Assembly (NCBI GenBank): GCA_001643675.2
Contig: LSRY02000019.1
Coordinates: 248,001 to 312,000, forward strand
Origin: Monocercomonoides exilis
Taxonomy: Eukaryota; Preaxostyla; Oxymonadida; Polymastigidae
Length of the DNA stretch: 64,000 nt
Reading direction: 5' to 3'
Shown here piece by piece: positions 50,215-62,238 of the stretch; positions within the stretch are counted from its first letter, which is position 1, and each line of letters begins with the position of its first letter. Made by a program: the position numbers and the translations under genes. The notes below the pieces were generated by a model, which worked only from the letters and a program-made list of their open reading frames with translations, was not told the DNA's origin and ran no database searches.

Positions 50215-53200
50215 TTAACTCACTTCCTCGTTTTCATTCTTTTCCTGATAATTCTGTTGTATATGCTTTAGTTTGTCAATAAGACCTGAAATCATATTTC
50301 GTTCTTCTTCTGCGTGTTTCGCCTCTCTTTTGCTGCTTAAAAATGAATCATGCCTCTTTTCTTCATTACTTGATCCTCCTTGTTTCGCATCTTCTCCATC
50401 CTTTCCCTTTTCATCCTGTGTGTCAGACGCAATTTCGTTTCGATACTCAATCAAAACTTCAATAAGTTGCTTTCCAACCAACGAAGATGACTGAGTTTTA
50501 TCTTCCTTCTGCTTTTGTGCATCTTTCTCGGTATCTTCCTCAATGACTGTTGGGTTAAAGCAAGCTTCTTGAAGAATTGAGGAAATATCCTTCTGCAGGG
50601 CTTCTTCTTCATCTTCTTCTTCTTGCAGCTGGGGTTGCTCTTCAGCAGCTTTTGCTCCTGAAGCCAGCAAAGAACGTTTACGCCTTCTGAAATTTTCATT
50701 TAAAAAAATTTATTTTTGAGAAAATAAACAAAATTTTAAATTCAAAAATCATTTATGATTAATAAAACGTTTGTCAATTGAAGCATTTGCATACGGTGTG
50801 AAAGTTAGTAATATTGCAATGATTGCATCAGTCAGTTGCAAACAAAGAAATCCAGCTTCAAAGGAAACATCATGAAGACGGACAGAAAATGGCTCTAAGA
50901 GAACAACATAGAAGGAAAAAATACGATTTTCATTAAAAATTAAAAAATAACATAGAAATTTTTTAACCTTCCTCGTTGTCATCTTCGTCTTTGGTCAAGT
51001 CAATTTCTTCGCTTTCGTCGCTCTCATCGCTCGATTCGAAGTCAGATTCGTGTTGTTTGTCATCTCCTTCTGTCACTTTTCGTTTTGCCATTTTTTGAGC
51101 CTTTTTCTTCAGCCATCTACTCCGCTTCCTCTTCTTTTTCTCTTCTTCAGTCATTTTCTCCCTCACATCCATCACGTTCTCATAATACAGTTTGTGGAAC
51201 ATGATAAGACGCCCAAGCTTCTCATAATTGTTTTCACTGAAGATCATAATAGAAAATTAATAAAAAGTGAAATTTGTGAAAAATGATGTTTAAATGCTTT
51301 TTTTTGAAGAAATCATAAATGAATGAGACAAACGCGAATTTTGCAATAAAACGCAGATAGTTGATTCCAGAAAGCAGTCTTATTAGATTGTAAAATATGG
51401 TCATTACAGATTCTTTAAAAGCGATTGAATGTTATTTCAAAATAAAAAGAATGAACAAAACAGAAAAGAAAAAGAAAGGAAGTTGAAGATATCTCAAAAA
51501 AAAAAAATATTGTCAAACCATCTTGCTGAATGTTTGTTGATCTGTGTTTGATGGATTCTGTAAGTGCACACTGGAAATTGAATTAAATAAGATTTATTAC
51601 AAAATTTTTGAATTTTTCAGTCGTGACAATAAAAATAATTCACCCCAAAGTTAAGACAAAGAAATAAAATTTTTAATTATTCGATTTTTTTTTCATTGAA
51701 TTGCTAAGTTAATTTTGCTCAAACCTTCTGCATCCACCATCCAAACAGTATTTTCAATCCACCTCTTTCGACAAGCCGTGCGCACATTGAAGGGCTTTGC
51801 ACTGTGCTTAGCTGTATCACCTTCAGCATCGATGGAATAAACATTGGAAGAGATCTATGGATGTATTCATATTTTAAAATATGAATTTTAAAAAAGAAAG
51901 AAAAGAAAGAAATTTAAAGCAGAAATAATTAAATTGAATGTGTCATTCAAATAAATAAAGAAACAAATTTTTCACAAAAAAAGAAGCAATAAAAGAACTC
52001 AATTGATTTCAATTTTTAATTTCAATTCAGCCCTTTCCTTTTCTCCTTTTCTGTGTCAAACTTAATTAACAGAAGCACAAGATCTATGCCTTGCTGTGCT
52101 TCAAACTGTTTTTTCCCTTCGGCGTGCAGAAGACAATAGCACAGCACATCCACACAGTTCTCCACAACTTCTTCTTCTTCCATCGAAAGTGTTATGTTTG
52201 CTGATGATGCAGACGAGGTTGAGGAAGATGATGCTGCTTGTTGTTTTTGCTGGAGCTTTCTCTTTCTGAATTGCTGAAAATGATTTAAAAAAAGAAGTTT
52301 AATTGATCCATTTTCATTTCGTATGTGCATTTTCATTGAATTCAAAATAAAAAATAATTATTAAGAAGAAGAAGAAGAAGAAATATGCATTCATACCGCG
52401 AGCATCACCAGAATTGTCTCAACTCCGCCTTCTTTGATAACTTCATTGGTTCCAGTCCAGTTTTTGTTGTCTGTTTCTTCGCTGCTTTCCAGCGATCCAA
52501 CAACCACATCAAAACTGCTGACAATAATTGCGAGGAGCTCTGCTGAATAATGCCATATTGTCTCTGCTTTTACCGGAGACGCAGCTAAAGAATGAATGAA
52601 TGCAGATATATCAGAATGTCATAAATGTGATAAGAAATACAACAAACTCAGTGGTGAATCATTAGGATTTGACGATTTATCCTTTTGAGAGTTCGTTCCT
52701 CGAACAGCATCCATCACCTTACGAAGTGAATTTACAGAGGGCCCCACGGAAATGCGACTCAACAGCCAGCGAATGAGAGAAAATGAGTTTGAGGAAGAAT
52801 TACTGTTCATAGCCAAATCTCTCAGAGAAGATTGAACGGCATTGGGAACAACTTCCATTAGATTTTCTAAGAAAAGCAGAATTTTAATGATTCCTTCTTG
52901 TTCTTCCAAAATTCCTTCATCTAATCTGTGAAGAACCCCAATCATATCAACTTCAATTTTCTCTTTCAACTAAATTGTGGAAATAAAAGCATAAATATCA
53001 AAAATATTTAACAGATGAATTAAAATAGCTTCTGCAAAACTATTTCTTCGATTAGGACTATTGCGTTTTGTTCAGATAAAATCAGATCTGGATCTGTTAA
53101 TTCATTAATTAGATCCACAACATCAAGAACAATGTCAATATTTTCGTGAAGAAGAAGCGCTGACAACAGAGAAAGTGTTCCACTTGAAACAAGAAGAGGG

Positions 53201-53391
53201 TAGTGAGCTGGATAATCTGTCAATTCTTTCAGAGTTTTTATTGATTCATCAAGATTTACTTCAGATTCCATGAATAGTTCTGGTTCTTCTTTATGAAGTG
53301 TTCTTTGTGTTTCATTTTCTGAAACCTTTTTAGCAAAAGCTTGCAAAAGTTTTTTTATTGATTTTTCATTGAGAACTGGAACTTCTTCCAT
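50215..53391 (-). CDS. CTNNBL1: Beta-catenin-like protein 1 (spliceosome-associated armadillo protein)
   Basis: Ten exons: 53391-53041, 52969-52648, 52584-52397, 52273-52062, 51854-51725, 51570-51519, 51412-51334, 51236-50968, 50894-50795 and 50686-50215, giving 724 aa. Diagnostic segments match CTNNBL1 in order: KSIKKLLQAF, ELFMESEVNLDESI, LLSALLLHENIDIVLDVVDL, ELTDPDLI, VLHRLDEGI, IKILLFLENLMEVVPN, VVENCVDVLCYCLLHAEGKK, YNLIRLLSGINYLRFIAKF, ENNYEKLGRLIMFHKLYYEN and FEAGFLCLQLTDAIIAIL. In animals this helical-repeat protein binds NLS peptides of CDC5L/PRP31 within the Prp19 complex and aids pre-mRNA splicing. This copy adds a Ser-rich insert near 240, a Lys/Asp/Glu-rich insert after the FHKLYYEN helix and a long acidic C-terminal region. 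The annotated N-terminus lacks the usual basic NLS segment, so an extra upstream exon is possible. Confidence 0.93.
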
Positions 53392-53656
53392 TTTCTATTA
53401 AATGAAAAAGAAATAAAAATGGGAAATAATACACAAAACGAAAATGATAAACGCAAAATGAAGAGTTAGAAAAAATTACAGATAATATAAACAAGCGAAA
53501 ACAGAATGCTCTCGCAAAGACACTAATATAAATCTTTGATTTTAGAAGAAGAATAAGAAGAGTTTTCAGATAGAAATGTATAAAGTAATTTCTTCTCAAT
53601 AGAACTCTTGTAAAAGAAGTGTTTTTCTTCGAGAATCTAGGTAAATTCGTATGACC

Positions 53657-54004
53657 TCATATCTCATAGGCACTAGAAATGATACGATTGAAAGAGATGT
53701 TGAAAGGAGGATGCTTCAAAATGGTGTCTGCTTTTTTGAATGCACCGTAAGTGTAAACAGAAACTTTCGAAGCATCGTCAATCATTCTGTCATCAAAAAA
53801 AGCATAAGTTAATCAAAATAAATAAATTAATTAATTTATTGATAAAAATATAATTTTTTTTGTTAAAATTCTCCTTTTAATTTTGAAAAATAAATGAAAA
53901 AAACACACTTTTCGAAAAGAGGTGTTGATATGTCTCCTTCAAAGCACAATCCCATTCCATGCAGAGGAATCTTGAATTAATCAGTTGCAGTCAAACAAAT
54001 ACAG

Positions 54005-54035
<31 letters not shown>

Positions 54036-57000
54036 AAAAAAAAAAAAAAAAATAAAGTTATTTCGATAAATGAATATCCATAATGACAATAAATATCAAA
54101 CCCATTCTTTCATATGCTCGTTTTGTTTGAGCTCGTCGAGTGCGCCAAAGTCGTGGAAGAGATAAGCAAAGCGTATGCAGGACAGCTTGTGTGTCTGGCG
54201 GATCTTCTTCTTAATTCGACGAGGCTCCGGAAGAACAGCAGTAGACAAGTGGTTTCTGGCAGGTGTCAGAGACGAATATGAAGAAGAAGAAGAAGAATAT
54301 GGTGACATGCGAAGTGAAAGTGGAGTCGAAAGCATTTTGGACTGTCTCTTCTGTGCGCCTTCAGTTTCATCGCTTTCGCTCTCATTGCTTGAGTGTGCCA
54401 GGCTTGTGTAGCTATCCAACCTTGCTGAGTGCCTGTAGCTTCCCTTCCCATTCCCATACAATGCACTGCTTGAACTTGCAGTTGCCGACGTCGACGAATT
54501 CGATCGATCGCTCTCTTCTTCAGCTGTCCCGTCGCCGCTATCAGCAGACGTGTCAATCGATTTCAGCCGCAGCTTCCTGTCTGCATCGTCACTGAGCGTT
54601 TCCCTCCTCTTCGCACTCATCTTCCCCTTCTTCTCTTTCCCTCGCCCTGTTTTCTCTCTGCGTGAGGTCACTGTGTTGGTCCCTGTGTATTCAGGCACCT
54701 GCATCGCATCGCTGTCCCCATTCAAAGAGAGTGTGGAAGATGGGTGAAGAGAAAAAGAACTGGATGGAATCGTCTGAAGTGGGATGGCTGCTGGCCTTCC
54801 TCCACCCACTCGCGATGCGGCTGTTGTTTGAAATGAATGTTGGGGTATGAAACAAATAGGAATTAAAAATAAATAAATAAATAAAATTCATTGGATGTAT
54901 TTTTTCAAAAGAAGCATAAAATAAAAAGGATTCAATAAACAATAGTCACTCAAGTAATATTTATACATCTGTCTTTCCATTCATATTTCACCAGAAATTC
55001 ATCCCCTCATTGATCACATACTGACAGAAGACACAGAAGGTGTGGCAGGGCCGTAGACAAGTTCATTGCGGTGTGTGGCTGGAGAGTAATAGACTTCTGC
55101 CTCGTTCTTTGCCAGTGTATTCACCAAATACTTCACTTCTTCGGGGAAGATGATGCACCGGGGATTTTTGCAGTAGAATATGATTCGGATTCTTAGAAGT
55201 TGAGAGAGTGAGGGAGGGGGGGGAAGGAGGAAGAAAAGGAGAAGAGGAAGAAATAGGTTTCAAAAAAAATTAAGAAGGATATTGATTGAATATAACAAAG
55301 CACGAAATGGTTCAATGAATAAATACTTTATTGTAACGGAACAAAAAAGACTTAATATCTTTATGTTTCAAAATCCCCTCATAAATCAACTCTTTCATTC
55401 AAAAATTCAGCATTCACAACCAAAAGTATAGTTATTATTATTGTTTTTGTTCCAAACCTTTTCTTCAGTTTCTTCAAATGGTACATCTTCACCGCGTGTC
55501 TCAATATCGCCATCAAAGCGCCTATTCCAATCTCCGAGGCAATAATCAACGCTTCCCCTGTCTCATCGAGCTGTGGCGTGAATGTTGAGTAAGGCCCCTC
55601 CAACTTCACTGTAATCCCTTCCTGCACAAGAAAGTCCATGTCTGTTGTGAATGAGCCTCCTCGCCGGTACGCAAGCAGCTGGACTCCTTCATCCATAGGA
55701 GAAGACTATTAGAAAACATACATACATATATATGTATATGTATTTATATAAAATTGAATATGGATTGCACAGAAGAACAAAAAGGGAGGAGGGAAAACAT
55801 TATTTTTTAAAGATAATAAAAAAGCAAAATAAAGAAGAAAAATTACGAATGAAAATAATAAGTGTTTATTCATGAAATTGACGTTATAATTTGAAAAGTC
55901 AATATTGATTATTCAAAAGCATCAGTTTAACAGAGTAAGACATCACAATAAAAAATAAGTAATTGAGAAAGAGAATGTGCAAAAAGTGTCATTAAAACGA
56001 TTTATTTGACAGTTTTCCTTTTTTTTTTCAAACAAACCGCAATTGTAAAAATGTTTGGTGAAGGCAATTTCTTTCCTCGTTTCGCGCGCAAGTAAACGCA
56101 AGCAGCTGGAAAGGCTCTTTTAAATGCATCTGGGTTTGAACCGCTTTCGTGCCTTAGATTCTGTTTTGTGAATATTCACATCAAATCAACAAAACGAAAA
56201 AGAAAAATGATACAATATTGTCTCAACGATAAAAAATGAATAAGAAAATAATAAAACAAAATGAAAAATCGCTCCACGCTTATTGTGGCAATGATTGGAT
56301 CTTTTCTAGCTCCCTCAAAAAAACATACAAAGCACAAAGTTCCGTCTGATGCCCAAAAAGAGTTGGTAACTATCCAATTATTTCCAATAACTGCATCTCT
56401 TATTATTCCAACCATACGCGCAACAAAACCTGCAAGCCCCAATAGATAAAGAAACCACAATACAGCATGATTTTGCCACCATTCAAACAAAGAATTAATT
56501 GGGAAATGAAGTGTAAGATGATCCCAATCTCTATGAAAGTTAACAAAAAAATATTGTAAGCAAGAAATAAAAGCTAAATTGAAACAAATCCGGAAAAGGC
56601 TAACATACATGAAAAATACGTGATATGCAGTTAAAAAATACCAAATATACATAAACCAATGAACCCCTTTCCAAATTGGCCATGAAATAAATCCTCTTCT
56701 TCCTGGCTTTTTTCTCAAAACAGAAATGATTATGCAAATTATCATGATGTATGTTGAGTAACGGATGGTGTTTGTAACTTGTCCTGAAGTATTAACAAAT
56801 AAGAACGTTCTTATAAAGCGCTTTTGAACGCTAGTTTTGTGGATTTTTGTATCCCAAAAGAAAGGAATAACATGTCCAAGAAGACAAATAATTCCTACAA
56901 TTACAGACTGAAAAATATATACAGTTAAAACAAAAAAAATCAAAAAAATTATCAAACATATTTATGCCACGTTAAGATAGATGTAACTGTGAAAGTCTTT

Positions 57001-57366
57001 TCGAGAAGAGGAAATTTTGATCCTGTTAAAATTGCAACTGTAAATGACTATTTCATACGGAAAGAAAAAAAGGTGTTATAGTATGGAAAATATTATTTGT
57101 CACACAGCAAGGCAGGCATAACCAAAAAATGTGACAAAAACTCTTACAAGCGAATGATTTGTTTGATATTTATATATAATATGCAGTATCATCAATGTAA
57201 TTGGCCCCAAAATGCATATTGAGAAAAGAATCAATCTTAGTATATATCCAGCTGAATACTTCTTTATTGGATTGTTTAGTACAATAAATTCATCATCATC
57301 AGACGTTTGTTGTGATATGTCCTCTTTTTGTTCGTCCGAAACTTGAACTAATGGCTCAGTTGACAT
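53657..57366 (-). CDS. Ferric reductase / NADPH oxidase-like flavocytochrome b
   Basis: Ten exons: 57366-57106, 57047-56958, 56907-56609, 56530-56329, 56160-56038, 55705-55458, 55191-55022, 54820-54102, 53970-53909 and 53786-53657, giving 767 aa. Several TM helices occupy residues about 35-290. Two heme-ligand pairs have the family spacing: H115-x13-H129 (across the exon 2/3 boundary) and H200-x12-H213. The C-terminal half has an FAD-binding segment, FTIASSP (about 322), then VKLEGPYS and ALIIASEIGIGALMAIL for NAD(P)H, and a late strand VSVYTYGAF. The fold passes electrons from NAD(P)H via FAD and two hemes across a membrane to Fe3+ or O2. A Ser/Arg-rich insert of about 230 residues, encoded mainly by exon 8, interrupts the NAD-binding lobe. 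I cannot tell oxidase from metalloreductase. The start is 81 bp from the divergent UPRT start. Confidence 0.88.
54003..54052. repeat. GA-rich / poly(A) simple repeat
   Basis: A run of GAGA/GAAA units ending in about 20 A lies within the intron 54,101-53,971 of the flavocytochrome gene. It is ordinary simple sequence, noted because it is likely length-variable. Confidence 0.85.
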
Positions 57367-57447
57367 TTATTTGTGAGTATAAATTTAATAAGGTTTATTC
57401 TTGATCATGCACCATTATTATACGTGAAAAGCAAAAAAACTCAAAAA
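57367..57447. promoter_or_regulatory. 81-bp divergent promoter region
   Basis: This short spacer separates the starts of the flavocytochrome (-) and UPRT (+) genes, so both core promoters lie within it. No TATA-like element can be singled out against the AT-rich background. Confidence 0.5.
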
Positions 57448-58212
57448 ATGTCAACTACAAAATCAGTTGCACCTCTTCCAGAATTTCCTCAATTTACAAT
57501 TGTTCCACAAACTCCTCAGATTATTGCTTTGATGACTATTATGCGCGATCGAAAAACATCTCGCGGCGATTTTGTTTTTTATGCTGATCGTTTATTCCGT
57601 TTATTAATGGAAGAAGGGTTATCTCATTTGCCATTCACAAAAAAAGTTATTACAACTCCAACTAATGTAGCTTACGAAGTTTGTTAATTAGTTTTATTTA
57701 TAGTTCTTTATTGATGATTTTCAAAGGGATTAGAATTTGGATCGCAACTTTGTGGTGTCTCCATCATTAGGGCAGGTGAAAGTATGGAAAATGCATTGAG
57801 ACAAATTGCGCCTCATGTTCGAATTGGAAAGATTTTAATTCAACGTAAGGAAGATGGATCCGGAACATCTCAACACTATTACACAAAGGTGCCAAAAGAC
57901 ATTGCTTCAAGAACAGTATTACTTTTAGATCCTATGTTGGCAACAGGCGGATCTGTTTGTTGTGCTATTTCTGAATTGCTTAAGCTAGGGGTTCCCGAAG
58001 ATCGCATATTATTCTTAAATATGATTGCTGCTCCTGAAGGGGTGAAAAATGTTTTAACAAAGCATCCAAAAATTAAAATAGTTTCTATTGCCCTTGATGA
58101 TTGCTTGAACGATCAAAAGTATATTCTTCCAGGTATTGGAGATTTTGGTGATAGATATTTCGGAACTGATGTTACATCTGATGAGCCTGAATCTTCAACT
58201 GCTTCTTCTTGA
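57448..58212 (+). CDS. UPRT: Uracil phosphoribosyltransferase
   Basis: Two exons (57448-57678 and 57727-58212) with a 48-bp intron (GTTTGT...CAAAG) give 238 aa. The enzyme makes UMP from uracil and PRPP in pyrimidine salvage. The PRPP-binding loop is intact (VLLLDPMLATGGS, about residue 144). The uracil-binding C-terminal motif is also present (PGIGDFGDRYFGTD, about 215), as are the N-terminal MRDRKTSRGDFVFYADRL segment and SIIRAGESMENAL. The ATG at 57,448 is used because MSTTKSVAPLPEF leads straight into the conserved strand. An in-frame upstream ATG at 57,373 would add 25 residues. The short Ser/Thr/Glu tail is not conserved. It is a complete, probably functional cytosolic enzyme. Confidence 0.97.
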
Positions 58213-58981
58213 ATTTCGGCCTTTTAAATGAAAATGTATTAGAAAAGCGGATGATGAAAAGAAATTGTTTTTATTTCATTTTAATCACTTCAAAAATATT
58301 GTCTATTTAAAATAAAGATATCATTTCATTAACAAAGTTATAAAAAACTATTTAAAAAGCATTTTTCAACGAAATTTAAAAATAGCGAATTTTTTTGTCA
58401 AATTCACCTTGGCTTGATGGAAAAATATTCTGAATGCTGATGACCTTACCAGTTTAAACACTTTTTTCATCATCCTTAAGATGCTAGGGGCTTTTTCGAT
58501 GATTTATATCTTTCTATAAATCATTCAAAAGGAATCTTTATTATAATTTTTGCATTGCCAAGAAATAGTTTTTATGTGAGTGATTATTTTTGACAGAATT
58601 TTTTTAGACAACAATATCGTTTCAGAAATTTTGAATGGAATAATAATTTTTAAACACTCAAATTTGAAAACAGTATTTGGGGGGAAATATGGACTTTCAA
58701 GCATTTTTTTAACAAGGTATTGAAAAATTGCTTCACTCATAACATTTTTTAACTAAACCAGATATCAAAATAAATTTGATTCTCATATAAGAAAACAGGC
58801 ATCGTTGAATTCAAAGCATAACAGTTTCCAACATTTCATGAATGTCAAAAAATGAACCCATTTTTATTATGTTTTTTGATATCAGAAAGTCAATGAAAAA
58901 GGATGAAACTAAAAATTTTGTCCCATGTTATCAGCAATATTTGTGTTGTTGTTTTCTGCAAATTTTGAAAATGACGAACCG

Positions 58982-59034
<53 letters not shown>

Positions 59035-60685
59035 AAAAATAAACTTATAACAAGACTCATAACATTTGTTTCCTTCCACAAGAAATGAATTTTTTGTTAT
59101 AAAAAACGCGAAATGAGAGAGCCTATATTGAATGCATCATTCTTTATAAATTGTGTAAAAATACAAATATAGAATTTTTACAAACTTTAAAAAGCAGTAT
59201 TTTTTCAATTGAAATGTGATTAAAATATATCTGAATTCCTCTCATGTTTTTAAAAATTTGCAATCAAACAAAAGGAAGCACTAAAACATATTGAAAAAGA
59301 AATGAAAAATCATTTAAATAACAATTGCCGTTGATATTTCAATTACGAAAATGTTTTTTGACTTTCATTGAATTTTGTCAATTTGTTGAAATTTTGAAAA
59401 ATTACGAACTTTCGACTTTGCTTGAAAGTTTTTCGATTTCTTTTGCAACTTTTTCGACTTTAAATTATAATTTTCGATTTCGAATGAAAGTCTTTCAACT
59501 TTGAATAATTCTTGGTATTCGACTGCAAAAATAATCACCAAAATGTTAAATTTTGAAAAAATTACAAGAGAAAATGATTTTCATCCGAAAAAATTCACAT
59601 AAATCCGAAAATGTATTTAATGCAATGTTGATTTTTTTTTTTGTATAATTCCTTTTGTTTAAAATTCAGGTTAAAATTAAAAACGAATATTTTAATCAAA
59701 AATTTACAATTTCTCACAAAATTTCTGTTGAATGGAAATAATAACATTGTTATGCATTTGTTTCAATGACATCATAATTTGGAAAGAATGAAAAGAAATA
59801 TTATCAAAATATGAAATTGTTATTTTATATGTCAAAATTTTTTGAAAAGTTCCAGTTCCTTTTATAATCAAAGAAAATAAAAATTACATATTTCGATCAA
59901 ATTTCCGTTCCCACTCTCCAAATTTTCTTTCCATGAAAATAAGATCTTGACATTGGTATAATTTCTGTTTTTGTTAGGTTTCAAGAGAGAGAACAGAAAA
60001 ATGATTGAAATATGAAATTTTTATTTTATTTGTAAATTAAACAAAAAGAACTTTTCAAAAATATATAGACATTTAATGCGAAAAATTGCTTTTCAAAAAA
60101 TACTTCAAAAAATAAAAAATAGGAAGATAGTTGTTTGCTAATTCAATGTGAAACTTTTTTTTTCCGAAATGAACTGTAATGAAAAGTTTCTTCAATCATT
60201 AATATATTATTTTTCGAATTAAAAAAATTTTTTGGTGAATCACTTTATTAAATTATTCATTTTTTTTTCAATTTAAAAACAATAAATGATCGTTCTTAAA
60301 AAATAGTTCAAAAAGAAATATTATTATTATTAATAAATTAGATAGTGCGAAATGTTGGATGTGAAAAATAATATTTGTTTGAAATAAGTAACATACTAAT
60401 AATAAAAATTGATGTGAAAGATTTATTGCTATAAATCTCCCTCCAACTCTTAAACAGGCCAAAGGACTTGGTATGATTTGTTCTTAAAAATAGTAACTTG
60501 TCTTGTAAAAAAAATAAAAATAAATTGAAGCACATTTAAACACCTAATAAAAAACAATAATAATTAAAATTCACTTTAATGAAAATAAAAAAGTTAACAA
60601 TAGTGTGGCTTCAATTAATAATTCCAACAAATTAAAACAACTTTCATAACATAATCCACAATTGTAAGTTTCAAATTCACAACAA
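58213..60685. other. AT-rich 2.5-kb interval without genes
   Basis: I found no credible coding region on either strand. Small minus-strand frames near 60.3-60.5 kb and at 58,525-58,740 are low complexity. The interval contains a 50-nt poly(A) tract and a patch around 59.40-59.53 kb with repeated TTTCGACTTT-like words, probably simple-sequence drift. A 13-bp direct repeat flanks the poly(A)-containing segment (see findings). Confidence 0.5.
58982..59031. repeat. Poly(A) tract (50 nt)
   Basis: An uninterrupted run of 50 A is preceded by about 230 bp of non-coding AT-rich sequence. The word ACTCATAACATTT occurs at 58,735-58,747 and again at 59,055-59,067, bracketing the segment. This would suit a retroposed sequence with an A-tail and target-site duplication. 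However, 23 bp separate the tail from the right-hand copy, and chance repeats are common in AT-rich DNA. Confidence 0.9.
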
Positions 60686-61967
60686 TCAATTTGTTGTTAA
60701 AGGTATTTCTTCCTCAACTTCTTCCAAATTTAACACAGCATGTTCATTCATTTTCTTTTTATTCCAACTTTTGGTCTTGCACAAATAAGAAAAGAAGTCG
60801 TAGGTGACTTTAATAGAAGCAACAACAACACTTGTAACGAAAATAAAAAAGGGAAGTAGATAACAAGTGGCATATAACTTTCCTGGCATATTTTTCTACA
60901 TAGTTGATAAAAATACATTCACAAAAAAAAAAGTTAATAAATATTCAAAAGAAATGGAAAATTTAATAATAATAATAATAAACATTTTTCTAATCATTTC
61001 AAAAAATACTTCATATCATTTTTATCCAAAAATTTCATATCAAATCAAATAGTTGCTGCTCGATTGATCTTATCACACCTTATAAACAAAATGACAAGGA
61101 TAACCAAATCCATATGGTGTAATATACAAATTTGTGCTGTTTGCACAAGATGCTTTGGTACAATCAACTCTGTTTTGAAGATTTTTTGGAATAGTCTTTA
61201 TTTTTTAAGATTATTTCAAAAAACAATTCAAAAAAAAAATAATCGGTTAACTCTACTTAGTATTAATATAATAATCATACCAAAACATTTGCTTCAAACG
61301 AAATATTTTTCAGTTCATTTAATCTTTCTTCGGACTCAAAATCATGCTCGTCTCTTGGATGGAAGCATATACGAACATTTTGCAAATGCATGGTAACAAA
61401 TCTACTTACATGCTGTGAACCACTTGGAATAACTTCATCAAGCAATTTTGCTGGACTTTGTAGCATCTTTGAAAAATATAATTACAAATGTAATTGCAAA
61501 TTAATATATAAGCAACATACTGCCATCACAGTCAGGCTCGTACTTCGCGATAAACTGTTTGTCACAATATAAAAAGGATCTGACATTGATGGTAACAAAA
61601 TGTCATCCGCGCACATAAGTCCATCCTTTAATTTAAATGAAAGTTGCATCTTCTGATGATCAATAGAATAACCACTGTGCTTTGTTGTTCCAACAACATG
61701 GCAATTTTGCATCACTGGAAACTTGATTATCGAATTATTTCAAGTTAAAATTTGCAAAAGAATATGTTTTAAGCATACCGAATATCCCTTTAAAGTTTCA
61801 AATTTATAACTTTCTCCCATTGGCCAATAGACCGTCACATCTTTCTTTGAGAAAGTGTAATTTCTTACCACGCGTATACTCATGTAAATACAGACTGAAA
61901 GCGTAATAAAAATTAGAGACCAACATATAATTGTTCTTAATGTTGTAACTGTTTCAAGTTTTTCCAT
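60686..61967 (-). CDS. Two-TM membrane protein of unknown family
   Basis: Five exons: 61967-61779, 61721-61521, 61466-61281, 61195-61079 and 60895-60686, giving 300 aa with consistent phases (donors GTATGC, GTATGT, GTATGA, GTGTGA). The topology is clear: an N-terminal helix at about 14-34 (IICWSLIFITLSVCIYMSI), a roughly 190-residue middle domain, a second helix at about 236-260 (CYLLPFFIFVTSVVVASI) and a Lys- then Glu-rich C-terminus. The middle domain has several Cys (QNCHVV, MCADD, ICFHP, DCTKASC, YPCHF) and Asn-X-Ser/Thr sites, as expected for a lumenal or extracellular domain, with both tails cytosolic. The two-TM plan recalls CDC50-type subunits, but I see none of their signature motifs. 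An ATG 27 bp further upstream (61,994) is also in frame. Confidence 0.7.
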
Positions 61968-62238
61968 GTCAACCTGACATTGCTCTGTTTGCAATGAATA
62001 AAAATGAATTAAAAAAAAAATAAAAAAATCGAAAATACAAACTTTTTGATTTGCAGCAAGTTCTCATAATAAAAAATACAAATTAAAAAAAGTAAGATAA
62101 CAAAATAGTAATTTAAAACATACACCATTAATAAAGTTTTAGCAGGAAAAATTATAAAATTGATCTAAAACCGTCATTTATAACAAAAGTCCATCGAAGT
62201 ATATTACATCGATCATTAATTAAAATATTTGTTTTAAA
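61968..62238. promoter_or_regulatory. Divergent intergenic region
   Basis: About 270 bp of AT-rich sequence separates the membrane-protein gene (-) from the B-box gene (+). It must contain both promoters. No specific element was recognised. Confidence 0.35.

Noticed and set aside
58842-59042. 66-codon ORF ending in a poly-Lys run
   Set aside because: The Lys run is just translated poly(A). The rest shows no similarity pattern or splice context.
60268-60535. Two overlapping minus-strand ORFs of about 65 codons
   Set aside because: Phe/Ile/Leu-rich low-complexity frames with no splice-compatible neighbours.
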